Notes under the pieces: generated by a model
Database searches by the model: none
What the model saw: the letters and a program-made list of their open reading frames with translations, nothing else
Told to the model about the DNA's origin: nothing
Program-made: the position numbers and the translations under genes
Shown: one piece after another, positions 25,801 to 32,960 of the stretch
Layout: each line of letters begins with the position of its first letter
How positions within the stretch are numbered: the stretch's first letter is position 1
DNA from: Flavobacteriales bacterium
GTDB taxonomy: Bacteria; Bacteroidota; Bacteroidia; Flavobacteriales_D; Cryomorphaceae
Assembly (NCBI GenBank): GCA_022448105.1
Contig: JAKVAV010000010.1
Coordinates: 103,829-142,618 of the forward strand
Direction of reading: 5' to 3'
DNA: 38,790 nt

Positions 25801-26953
25801 ATTGTACGTCTACTTCTTCATTAGTAGCAGCGTCAATCGTTGTAATCTTCGCTAATTTTTTGTCAGCGTTTATTTGGTTTATAAATGTACCTTTTATTAA
25901 GGTGATGTCTAATGGAGCGCTCTTTACCAGAACTTTATAAACATCTAGCTCACCCTGTTTACTTCTTCTTGCCGAAGCGAAATAAGCCATCTCATTTAAT
26001 GAGTCGGCTATGTAGAAGAGATCATCATCTGGAGTATTGACAGCAAAGTCAAGATTAACTGGTTTACTAAAAACTCCGCTTCCAATATCAAAAGCAGATT
26101 TATAGACGTCAAATCCTCCCATACTTCCATGTCCTTTGGATGAGAAGTAGAAGGTTTTATCGTCGGGATGCAGGTATGGAAAATCCTCATCATGAGGAGT
26201 ATTTACCGGTCCTACCACGGGGGTTGGTTCTGTAAAAGTTCCATCGGGCAAGACTTCTGCTCGGTATATATCCAATCCATTCTTGCCGGACTTTCCGTAA
26301 CTTGAAAAGTATACCGTGGTTCCCGTTCCGCGGAAATGTATTAATGAAGTGTGCTTTCTCTTCTTATCTTCTTCGGAGAGTAATTCCTCTGGAGTCACAA
26401 GAATTTTACCACCAATGTCAGAGAGGTCATAGATTCTAAAAAAGGACTCCTCAGAAGATGGTTTGCGATCCACAACTGTGATCTCTTTGATTTGTGAAAG
26501 TAGATTTTGACCACTTCGAGCCATGGCAATATTTAAATCTACCTCATTTTTTTCCAGATCGCTTTTTGATGCTAAAGATTTATATTTTTCATAAGCTTTT
26601 ATAGCATCCGCGAAAAGGTAATTAAGATGATAAGCTCTTCCCAAAAAGTACCAAGCATCCTCGTCAACTTCCGTCTTTCCCGCAGCAAATTTGAGAAACT
26701 TTACAGCCTCTTCTTTTTTCTCAGCATCCCCGTAGAGTGCAGTGGCACCAAATCGATAATTAAACGTTGGGTTTGTCGGATTGAGACTGAGCAATTGCGA
26801 ATACAATGGCATTGCCGCAGCATACTCTCCTTTTTCAAAAAGGGAATTAGCCTCGTCTATGAGGTCTTGCTCGCTGTACTGTGCGGTAGTGCGAAAAGCC
26901 GTTAAAAGGCCCAGCACAACCAAACACAGGGAGTATTTGATTTTTGAAGCCAA
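19895..26953 (-). CDS. Giant envelope protein: TPR, PD40 propeller, CRD-like domain, long coiled coil, SPOR domains
   Basis: This 2352-residue protein has a signal peptide (LCLVVLGLLTAFRTTAQ, cleavage near 25). Residues about 25-165 are TPR-like (EKGEYAAAMPLYSQLL). Residues about 200-345 carry PD40/WD40-like repeats (TVYFSSYGKSGKNGLDIYRA; FYFSSKGHGSMGGFDVYKS; AYFASARRSKQGELDVYKV). Residues about 346-430 look like a carboxypeptidase-regulatory-like domain. From about 450 to 1980 the sequence is Glu/Ala/Ser-rich, mostly coiled coil. The C-terminus has SPOR domains at about 1988-2075 (FQVQVGAF) and 2140-2225 (YTVQVGVY), and a third, diverged one at about 2268-2352 (YVVIMGTF). The first 430 residues match the order in the T9SS protein PorE, but SPOR domains replace OmpA as the likely peptidoglycan anchor. 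The start is TTG; an in-frame TAG at 26975-26977 and no ATG precede it. Confidence 0.88.
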   Translation of the reverse strand: MASKIKYSLCLVVLGLLTAFRTTAQYSEQDLIDEANSLFEKGEYAAAMPLYSQLLSLNPTNPTFNYRFGATALYGDAEKKEEAVKFLKFAAGKTEVDEDAWYFLGRAYHLNYLFADAIKAYEKYKSLASKSDLEKNEVDLNIAMARSGQNLLSQIKEITVVDRKPSSEESFFRIYDLSDIGGKILVTPEELLSEEDKKRKHTSLIHFRGTGTTVYFSSYGKSGKNGLDIYRAEVLPDGTFTEPTPVVGPVNTPHDEDFPYLHPDDKTFYFSSKGHGSMGGFDVYKSAFDIGSGVFSKPVNLDFAVNTPDDDLFYIADSLNEMAYFASARRSKQGELDVYKVLVKSAPLDITLIKGTFINQINADKKLAKITTIDAATNEEVDVQFTDPETGEYVLSFPRGGKYKFLVEEKESDKIHAGLVHVPNSDGVNAFLQEMELISTTGVEKLLINNLFDQSYEGDVLALAQKMLRQRAALDINFDPSAQQEQGGDMVSSSGKDPSKAYADAGFGGGMNNETILEQAEAHVEELKNRQILSAQIASVAADSAEAYFAEAQNKHSDAEFLVDKVSAAGGENKNADMFEAGIKKVKGETALRSAFNSKNLSDRLYEQSIQAEEEYRKEKLRVDVMREAIDSNDYDAILASLQEEKAARDEVGSSKEKFDLVQDFRRTSLKIGEEADQLVSRAQRLRNQEEEMNKTLITRRTQSTKMKGKAKKAVDEEIVILESDIESMRRKSERAFQQAQEAQESAKNFREEYLILEELSDGFTTDRTIPAEAPSVTWSEEDRATLAEELANLAIDNDAITAYAQENPAAFQEMPSEAFAMEFRRSFGAIAGLHEATEEYAESAVSKSETEEIQGVSQETPSTSSEETLEELASNIDPEKENFSQDPKDSGAGISEPAIGLGIPAGAVLALSENANSEEPEAVQEYGEIDYDESLPTEKRVEAEEFKIQAAEDWIAIIDESIAQLESGAGGEEGAEEQLEDYKKLKAQKENEIAQRTALIESWYADTFGMNEEAMSRAQADVDSLSPSLVARLESKIPDYSTETKSIKAVSLIDRDYLPALTEIEISGLSAPELAEERIRLNQQLIAHIDQIMTQGIESEVSDEDLLEMRRIKTLEIAGDQEVMEGLAEFKPRSSEAKEYADLIHEVILEEEPQLNAEIVAGEEYTELSPAIVATLEKEYSKDLILPDYTAMVNEAELTTNPEVASAQRMKIKEEFLVQLQSEITLYKAAIDGAENPNPSLVNRYGVLLTERSDMIDDLNIERAQAVEGFSLDPVIAFASADSVISSIENGTLLVEMGQEPSQEQLNSANDIVTSQIDEYIDLLDNPEIEVDRDQLQQEIQTLEAFQRDLLALNSEKNQLVGSATENLGREGSNSESTSVPSSAETDEFATILSISEGFVFDFDTRSNEIKNDEDLEKRELEALASLNDAFVESIDFKIDSLQGIRDLGSERFRNIVNEEIAELEALSANKKQESDRLRAEVELLSISDGEETTASNSLSTDDLRYKSLNASIIQDNLKVKSDSVNILREQYANATKNKEKRKIQEKMDRIDAELVEGTFQANIAEIEYYQTENERILSQIDLDKTSRKNEILALENQSELLSTKMMSSQDQQSIKNQKLLILELAEINNELIAFDRAADAIPPSAALSEVSTALLQSESHEGLPNRAYMTSMQSEIVKEISDEERQLIESSDPLLSADYTFGSSSKAELKKELISQKTKVDDIGMSLLSETPLQLDYLAATIAADSLKHLENLSAQLAESKQAEAIERSSEANRLFGTLTGQKSSNDQAKIQERAKKLETEAEVLYKQSAIAAERAEAIRNERSAKEQELVALSTELSFKERSALNQLLRTPAYNIISSEETVGAEQAQIQSSPESTSKEENIADVPPSNELGEKTIEAARKGSSINEDDELTLAEKENFKNELTTSEISDESSPKSSTALADIKGNWLAMVEIIAEKEDFSDVKESMFVEANNSLYSANNPIPLDPVMPSGLIFQVQVGAFRNPIPQDLFGAYAPIMGQKLDNGITRYRAGLFKKYDEAIQARDEIRVKGYSDAFVVVYVDGNKLTGDQARDIVARAKTNETLTVQLVSGVSSDAPIVEDEVPITTEESVISSESKGVKTPDYYNDPNAADASQVEVINGLFYTVQVGVYSKPVKLDKLYNLTELNSELTQSGVIRYTSGRFGDLSAASTRKARAIEKGVEDAFITAYYNGKRISLSEAQRILNEVGDEALTDEITGGATKPAVQQNEGDSSGTGNGQGEGSSNGESYVVIMGTFAGAVPEELANLFLENEDWGIRRIEFPGAGAIYLTEEMESLKDARTLLEECKRLNIGSASIGTMKDGQITSVQID

Positions 26954-27030
26954 ATTATAGTTTAAAGGTATCGCCTATACGAGCGCTTCGGGCGAATGTT
27001 TCAACGAAGAAACCAATTATTTGGCCAATA

Positions 27031-30000
27031 CTAAAATGCGAACTGATCTAGAAAAATGCTACGCTTACTTTTCGATCCCAACATGTACATATAGTTGTCT
27101 TCTTTCTTCTCCCCAGCTTGCTTTCTTTTATCTTCTTTTTCCTCGAGCAAAATACCATTGAAAGCTTTGTCGCTAGAGTAGGTCTGAAGCACACCTCTTT
27201 TGTAGGTAAAGTAATACCAATTGGCATCATCCACTTCAAGGTAAAGGTGTACAACATCACCACTGGCTTTCTTTTCTACAACAAATTTTCCAGGTATGGT
27301 TCTGAAAAACTGGTTTTTCCCAAAGGCTCCAATACCTATGTCACCCTCAGAAATAAAAGATTCCATGATCGGGTCCCAAACCATCTTCACGTCAGAGATA
27401 AAGATGGTCTTCTTAAGGTCTTCTGGGAGCTTCTTGATGTTTCCGCTTAGACTTAGTTCTGAAATGATTTTATCAGACTTTTCAAGTCCCATGATTTCTC
27501 GAATGGCATAGTCATAGCGCGACCTAGTAAAGTCTACCGGCTTCAGGTCAGAAACACTAGTAAGGTACTTCACCATAGCCTCGAGAGCAGCATCGCTAAA
27601 GTAAAAATCTAATGCTACGGAAGAGTTTATCGCAACTTTGTCTTCTACCGGATCATAATTAAGTTCTCCGTATGAATCGAGCCCAAACTGTCCCAGCTTA
27701 TCTCCAAGATTTAATTGTCCAAGTCCCGTGACTGCGCAACTCCCTACCTTCAGAGAAACGTAATTCCCTGGTAAAGTTTTTTGATTAAGCTTATCTGTAT
27801 TTGCCACTTCATAGGCTTGGTCTTGCTTGTTAAATTTTAAAAATCCGCGCGAGGTAACTATACTTTCATTCTGTTCATCCCTTTTCTCCGAAAGAAAGGT
27901 ACCGTAGACGATGTAAGGATCTTTTTCGGCCATAAGGCCGATCTCAACCAGTTTTCCTCTGTCGTCAGTAAGTGCAGTATCAACAGGTATAAGCACATTG
28001 TTAGGATCAATAGTTGACTCAAACTTCATCCAATTTTTGGAAAGACGCTCACAATCGTGGATGATTCGTGTACTTCCATCAAATGTGAGAAACTTATCAT
28101 TAGATTTAAGATTGATATTCCCTTGAAATTCAAAGTGTGGACTTAAGAAGAATTCATCGATAGAGAGCACTTTACCAGCACCCACCGTTTGCAAGGATGT
28201 ATCAACTCCGATAGATTCAAAGGTGATAAGACGCTCCTGCTTGTTCTCGTCAACATAGGCATAATTGCCCGATGCTTTATAATCACTGCGAGAGTTAATC
28301 TTCACCTGGGCATCATTGATGGTGTGATATTGAGTAACGTAGTTCGCCAAGATAGAGGCATTTACCAATTCATCCATTTGAGCTCTTCGGCGAATGATGA
28401 CTCTGCCGCTATCTGGAGTGATTTTGGCGTCGGCAACGCGTATCCAGGGTATCTGATCGGCTGTGATGGTATAAGTATCCAAATCGTAAATGGCTTTGGG
28501 CGACATAAAGTTGAGCGAATCCTGATCTTCTCGGACGCTGATAAAATTAGATCGACTCATATCCAAATCAGTATCAATCACAAAGTCGGAGGCCATCTCC
28601 CGTGAAGTCTCCAGCGAGATATCGTTCTTGTCCATGAACCATTTAAATTCATCCATGAAGCAGATGTATTCGTTTACTGGGAATTCTACGGTAGTCTCTT
28701 CATCATTCGACTTAAATTCCCCCACTCTGTTCTCAAAATCGATGTGAGCGTTTACATTATTCGTCTTGAATGCCAAATTAGCCTCTGATAAAGCCAAGAG
28801 CCTGAAATCAGCAGTATCCGCGTCAAAGGTTTGATAATTGTATACGATTGAATCAGATTCCAATTCTGCCCCCGAAAACTCCACAATTCCTCTGCCCGTC
28901 ATCCCTTTCGGAGTTAGATCGAGCACGCCCTTTTTGGCCATAGCTTGACCATCAAACATATTGATTGGTTCTTTGATCACTTCGGTGGAAAGCTTGTCAG
29001 CGAGCGGCAAGTAAGTTAGATCGACTTCCGTTGCATTGGCTTCTGGGATCTCTTGACCACTGGAGACCGACTCGTTTTTAAAGGAGCTCGTAATTCCTCG
29101 GGCGCTATCCGGGAAAAAAGTAAACTGCTCCGAACTTGCAGTTGCAGTAAAGTACTCCAAATCACCATTTCCTTGAATACCGCTAAAGTTGACGATAATA
29201 TCTTTTGTGAAAGTGGCTTTGCTCCCGTAAAGAGGGAGCCCGCCTGGTGGAGTTGAGCGCACAAAACCTAGGGAGTAATCTTCTTGCACCTTCAGACTTT
29301 CGTCCAATTCTGGAAAAATACCACCAGAAACGAAGCGACCTTGAAAGGCAACTTGCTCAGTCGCAAAGTTGTCCAAACTGTCGAGGGTAAATGGCTCTAA
29401 CTCATAAAATACTTCTGATCGCTCATAGACACCTTGCTGAATTTGTGAGTTGTCGTAATAGACAAAAGATTCCTTATCAGCAGTGAGAATGGGGAATTCT
29501 GTAAACTCTTCCTGAAGACCAGACTTATTAAATGGATTGTCGATTTGAAGCGTACCGGTTATGCCTTCGATAACGTTTTTAACTCTGCGTAAGCTCTTAT
29601 ATTCAGGTCGAAAATCTTCAACATAAAGTCGACAAGAATCTACGGTCACCAAATCAATTTGAAATTTATCGTAATTAAAGGCGAATTCCTCTCCGTAGAA
29701 CTCAAACTTTCCAGAGCGAATAACTCCTCCGAGATTGAAATCTCGGTTCTTACGCACATTGACCAGTCCATTCTTTGGAAAGATGGTCACCTGCTGAGAA
29801 TCTGAAAGGAGAATTTTATCTACTCCCTTCAAGACGAGGTCAAAATTGACCAAGTTGAGTTCTGCATTATCGCCGTCAGCTACATCAGAGTTGAACATAA
29901 TTACATCGTAGTCTACATTTCCCGCTTCAGCGGCGATATAATCGAAAAGCTTTTGTTTGATTTCAATGGTTTGAGTGGGAATGTCGTAGTTGATAAATCC

Positions 30001-31470
30001 TCGGTTTGCCATTTCGATGAGGCGCGGCATATAGCTCTCTAGCTGAAACCGAAGGTCATCGCAGAATCCTCCTGCACCAAAGGTTTCTGAATTGACTTTT
30101 CGGGCGTATTTGCGCAAAGCGTACAAGGGATTGATGCGATCTAAGCCCGTGAGTTCATGGTAGATTTCCTTTTTGAAAAAATTGGAAGAGATAAAAGCTG
30201 CTCGAGTTTCGGTACTTCCGTAGAGGTTCCCCATTCGGATAATGGGATCATCGATATTCCAATAAAACGCTTCGAAGTAGAGCTCCAGGTCGTGATAAGT
30301 ATCGAAGTACGGCGACTTACTCAATCCTTCATTGCTTCGAATAAGGGTGAGTAATCGAGTTTCATTTTTATAACGTAGCTGCAAGCTTGGATGAATGATT
30401 GAATCGTTATTCAGGGTAATCATCACTTTGGCATCAGCAGAGGAAACCGCGTCGGGCTTTATCGTGTAATATTCAGCCATAGCAACGAGCTGAGGCAGGT
30501 TGTCGCGCTTAAAAGTGAGCATTGCGGGCTCTGCCTTGGAACCGAATCCCTGAAGGTTGGCTCCTTCCATTCTAAAACCTCCATTGTAGTCAACCTTGTC
30601 GACGATATTCTCGATAGAAAGCCTCTTGTCGTAAGAGGAGAATTGAGGGTAAGTTGCTTTTTCTGGGGTGACATTGGCGAGGATTTTATCCTCCATAGTT
30701 CCGAGCAGCGGGTACTGAAAAAAAGTATTGAAAAACTGCACCGAGTCCAGCTTAAAGAAACTCGATCGGATATTCAGCGTGTAAGGATTCTGAATGACCG
30801 CGTAGGTCTCGCTTGGGTCAAGCCCAGCCCTCTCCCATGTGAGCTTACCGTCTTTCCCAAACCATTTTTCTTTCTGCTGATCGAATTCACCTCCGGTGGA
30901 ATAGATTACAGAACTATCACCTTTTGCTCGACAGATCAGGTCGGTTGTTGGAAAAACGATTCGGTAATCTTTTCCTTCGAGTTTGAACGACCAACCAGCG
31001 TTATTCCCCTTCCATGTGGTTGAAGCGGATTGATAGAAAACATTGTCAACAAAGAGATTCTCCGTCATGGTGAGGAAGTTCTCCAGCTTCTTTTTACTGC
31101 CTTTTTCCAATACTTTGATGATTTCTACCCAAGTATCAAAACCCTCATCTTCTTGGGGTGAACCAGGAAAAGACATGATAGAAACGAGGAAAGACTTGTA
31201 AAATGGAAAAGGCCTAAGCCGTTTCTTGAGCATAAGATCAGCGATGTCGTAAATCTTCTCTTGATGCTCTGCATTGTAGATGTCTCCGTTGACCCAAAAT
31301 GGTGCAAAAGACCCTTCGATGAGGGCGCGAGCTTCTTTCTTATCGGCTTCTTCAAGTAGGTCAGTGAGCTCATCTACAAAAGCTTGCTTCTCACGCGTAA
31401 ATTGGCGGATCTGACCGAATGAGCTAAGTGAAAATCCTAAAAAAAGTAGGATGATAAGGAGGTATTTCAT
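27031..31470 (-). CDS. Large secreted protein of unknown function (1479 residues)
   Basis: I do not recognise this family. A clean signal peptide (MKYLLIILLFLGFSLSSFGQ) predicts export. A helical N-terminal segment (about 20-140) is followed by more than 1200 residues of beta-rich sequence with many short strands and turns, some (such as GRGIVEFSGAELESDSIVYN near 900) recalling OstA/LptA-like repeats, by pattern only. No transmembrane helix, T9SS C-terminal domain or catalytic motif is visible, and the C-terminus is basic (KRKQAGEKKEDNY) and then ends in F. The start is placed at ATG 31470, 12 codons inside the longest frame, because it gives the signal peptide and forms an ATGA overlap with the prmA stop. 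Translation is thus coupled to prmA. The giant SPOR gene follows 77 bases later. Confidence 0.85.
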   Translation of the reverse strand: MKYLLIILLFLGFSLSSFGQIRQFTREKQAFVDELTDLLEEADKKEARALIEGSFAPFWVNGDIYNAEHQEKIYDIADLMLKKRLRPFPFYKSFLVSIMSFPGSPQEDEGFDTWVEIIKVLEKGSKKKLENFLTMTENLFVDNVFYQSASTTWKGNNAGWSFKLEGKDYRIVFPTTDLICRAKGDSSVIYSTGGEFDQQKEKWFGKDGKLTWERAGLDPSETYAVIQNPYTLNIRSSFFKLDSVQFFNTFFQYPLLGTMEDKILANVTPEKATYPQFSSYDKRLSIENIVDKVDYNGGFRMEGANLQGFGSKAEPAMLTFKRDNLPQLVAMAEYYTIKPDAVSSADAKVMITLNNDSIIHPSLQLRYKNETRLLTLIRSNEGLSKSPYFDTYHDLELYFEAFYWNIDDPIIRMGNLYGSTETRAAFISSNFFKKEIYHELTGLDRINPLYALRKYARKVNSETFGAGGFCDDLRFQLESYMPRLIEMANRGFINYDIPTQTIEIKQKLFDYIAAEAGNVDYDVIMFNSDVADGDNAELNLVNFDLVLKGVDKILLSDSQQVTIFPKNGLVNVRKNRDFNLGGVIRSGKFEFYGEEFAFNYDKFQIDLVTVDSCRLYVEDFRPEYKSLRRVKNVIEGITGTLQIDNPFNKSGLQEEFTEFPILTADKESFVYYDNSQIQQGVYERSEVFYELEPFTLDSLDNFATEQVAFQGRFVSGGIFPELDESLKVQEDYSLGFVRSTPPGGLPLYGSKATFTKDIIVNFSGIQGNGDLEYFTATASSEQFTFFPDSARGITSSFKNESVSSGQEIPEANATEVDLTYLPLADKLSTEVIKEPINMFDGQAMAKKGVLDLTPKGMTGRGIVEFSGAELESDSIVYNYQTFDADTADFRLLALSEANLAFKTNNVNAHIDFENRVGEFKSNDEETTVEFPVNEYICFMDEFKWFMDKNDISLETSREMASDFVIDTDLDMSRSNFISVREDQDSLNFMSPKAIYDLDTYTITADQIPWIRVADAKITPDSGRVIIRRRAQMDELVNASILANYVTQYHTINDAQVKINSRSDYKASGNYAYVDENKQERLITFESIGVDTSLQTVGAGKVLSIDEFFLSPHFEFQGNINLKSNDKFLTFDGSTRIIHDCERLSKNWMKFESTIDPNNVLIPVDTALTDDRGKLVEIGLMAEKDPYIVYGTFLSEKRDEQNESIVTSRGFLKFNKQDQAYEVANTDKLNQKTLPGNYVSLKVGSCAVTGLGQLNLGDKLGQFGLDSYGELNYDPVEDKVAINSSVALDFYFSDAALEAMVKYLTSVSDLKPVDFTRSRYDYAIREIMGLEKSDKIISELSLSGNIKKLPEDLKKTIFISDVKMVWDPIMESFISEGDIGIGAFGKNQFFRTIPGKFVVEKKASGDVVHLYLEVDDANWYYFTYKRGVLQTYSSDKAFNGILLEEKEDKRKQAGEKKEDNYMYMLGSKSKRSIFLDQFAF

Positions 31471-32300
31471 CGCAGTTCTATTTTTATCAAATTGAGCAAA
31501 GCCCAATCATTTTTTGATTTGACTGCGGCGACTTCCAAGCCAAGATCGGCAGCAGCTACAGTAAGTTCTTCTACATCGGTTTTGAAAAAACCACTAAGCA
31601 CTAAATGACCTCCAGTTTCAAGGGCCTTGGTGAAGGCAGACATATCGCTCATAAGTACGTTTTTGTTGATGTTGGCTAAAATCACGCCAAAAATGGATTC
31701 TCCAATTACGGAAACATCCCCTTTCAGCACTTCAATTTCAACCTCATTTAACGCAATATTATCAATGGTATTCTCAAAAGCCCAGTCTTCAATATCATAG
31801 GCTAGAACGCGATTAGCGCCGAGTTTTCGGGCGGCTATAGCCAGCACTCCAGTACCGCTGCCCGCGTCGAGGATAGAGTTTCCATTGAGACTAAGATCAT
31901 GCAGCTCATCTAGCATGAGCCAGGTGGTTTCGTGGTGCCCAGTACCGAATGACATTTGAGGCTGGATAAGGATGTCATGTTCAAAGGCTAAGTCAACCTC
32001 GTGAAAAGGCGCTCTGACCCTAAACTTGTCCTTTACGCAAACTGGTTCGTAATCAGCCTCCCACTGAGCATTCCAATTTTCATCTTCAATCTCCTCGCGA
32101 CGGTAATCGATCTCTCCTTCCAAAGTTTGAATGAGATCTTTTACTTCTTCTTCCGAATCCAAGTTGGAAGGAATATAAGCCTCCACTCCAACTTCGGTAG
32201 ACACGAAGCTTTCAAACTCGAGATAGGCAAGCATGGTTACCAGTATCTCAGCTGTTGGCTGCACTGGCTTACAGGTAAATCTATAGAGGAAATAGTTCAT
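31467..32300 (-). CDS. prmA: Ribosomal protein L11 methyltransferase
   Basis: The 277-residue protein is a class I SAM-dependent methyltransferase of the PrmA type. It has the N-terminal substrate-recognition region (MNYFLYRFTCK to about residue 85), the conserved linker with MSFGTGHHETTWLML (about 116-130), and the SAM-binding loop LDAGSGTGVLAIAA (about 144-157). An acidic end of the second strand (YDIED) and LANINKNVL, the catalytic NxN-type loop region, follow. It methylates ribosomal protein L11. Its TGA overlaps the ATG of the following giant gene as ATGA. No good promoter lies immediately before it; a perfect -7 box appears only about 460 bases upstream. Confidence 0.93.
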   Translation of the reverse strand: MNYFLYRFTCKPVQPTAEILVTMLAYLEFESFVSTEVGVEAYIPSNLDSEEEVKDLIQTLEGEIDYRREEIEDENWNAQWEADYEPVCVKDKFRVRAPFHEVDLAFEHDILIQPQMSFGTGHHETTWLMLDELHDLSLNGNSILDAGSGTGVLAIAARKLGANRVLAYDIEDWAFENTIDNIALNEVEIEVLKGDVSVIGESIFGVILANINKNVLMSDMSAFTKALETGGHLVLSGFFKTDVEELTVAAADLGLEVAAVKSKNDWALLNLIKIELR

Positions 32301-32763
32301 CGTTTTGTAGACCGTAAGGTCGGAAGAAGAATAACTGCATTGAAAAGAGGTTTGGAGAGTTTTGAACGAGGTGGAGGGGAATATCTTCTTGACTAATATT
32401 CAAGATGGTAAGCCAAGACTAGTGAAATCTAATCAATACTTGAAATTTCTTTACCGGGCTAAAAATTTGAAATTAGAAGAACCATGGTTCGGCGAGGAAA
32501 TTTGACAAGCCATATCAAAGCGCATGCCCCACTAGTTAGGTGCTCAAATTTGAAAACGCTAATTGAAAAGGTCCCCGCACGTTGAGCTTTTCATTTTATG
32601 GAGAGTGAGTGATGTGCTGAGTTAGTTGGCTTTGATTCAAGGAATGGGCCCGACAAAAACCATCGAAACTCACCAGTAATGTCGTGATTGTTGCTGCAGC
32701 TCGTAATTATCATTCTAGAAGCAGTATTAGTTAAGCTGGTCTTTATCCCAGTTTGTCGAAAAC

Positions 32764-32771
32764 CAAATTTA
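32764..32771 (-). promoter_or_regulatory. Orphan -7 box TAAATTTG
   Basis: The minus strand reads TAAATTTG, a perfect TAnnTTTG match, pointing toward prmA about 460 bases away. No TTG sits at the right distance upstream. It could start a long prmA leader or a small RNA, or be chance in an AT-rich spacer. Confidence 0.25.
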
Positions 32772-32885
32772 GCTAAGTCATTTATCTGTTTAACATAGAT
32801 GAAAGAGGCAATTAATCTGGACTAAAAGGAGGTATTTCTGTAAAATTCGATAGTTTCCGGACTCGTCTTCTTTTAAGCGATCTTG

Positions 32886-32919
32886 GACAAAACCCTACGA
32901 TATCACAGGGTTTTTGGTC
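32886..32919 (-). terminator. Bidirectional terminator-like hairpin after DUF4407
   Basis: AAAACCCT (32889-32896) pairs with AGGGTTTT (32907-32914) across a ten-base loop, with flanking GAC/GTC able to extend the stem past a small bulge. T-rich arms follow the stem on either strand. It starts about 42 bases after the stop of the DUF4407 gene in its transcription direction, the usual place for an intrinsic terminator. Confidence 0.6.
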
Positions 32920-32960
32920 AATACAAGTATCGAAAACCTAAAAGATGTTAGGATCAAAAC

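Larger units (their letters stand above)
32301..32960. other. 660-base intergenic region without a recognisable gene
   Basis: This spacer lies behind DUF4407 and in front of prmA. No open frame here looks like a protein, and no tRNA or known riboswitch shape was recognised. It contains a bidirectional terminator-like hairpin at 32886-32919 and an isolated -7 box TAAATTTG on the minus strand at 32764-32771. The remainder, including short palindromes such as ACCATGGT near 32490, has no assigned role. It could hold a small RNA or a long prmA leader. Confidence 0.5.

Noticed and set aside
26951-26959. TATAATTTG on the minus strand as a promoter for the giant SPOR gene
   Set aside because: The spacing inside the box is one base too long and the box would overlap the only usable start codon.
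31471-31506. 12-codon upstream extension of the 1479-residue protein
   Set aside because: It lies within prmA and precedes the signal peptide; the ATGA overlap supports the ATG at 31470.
32001-32396. 131-codon plus-strand open frame across the prmA 5' end
   Set aside because: It is antisense to prmA over most of its length, has no recognisable domain and its composition follows the prmA codons in reverse.
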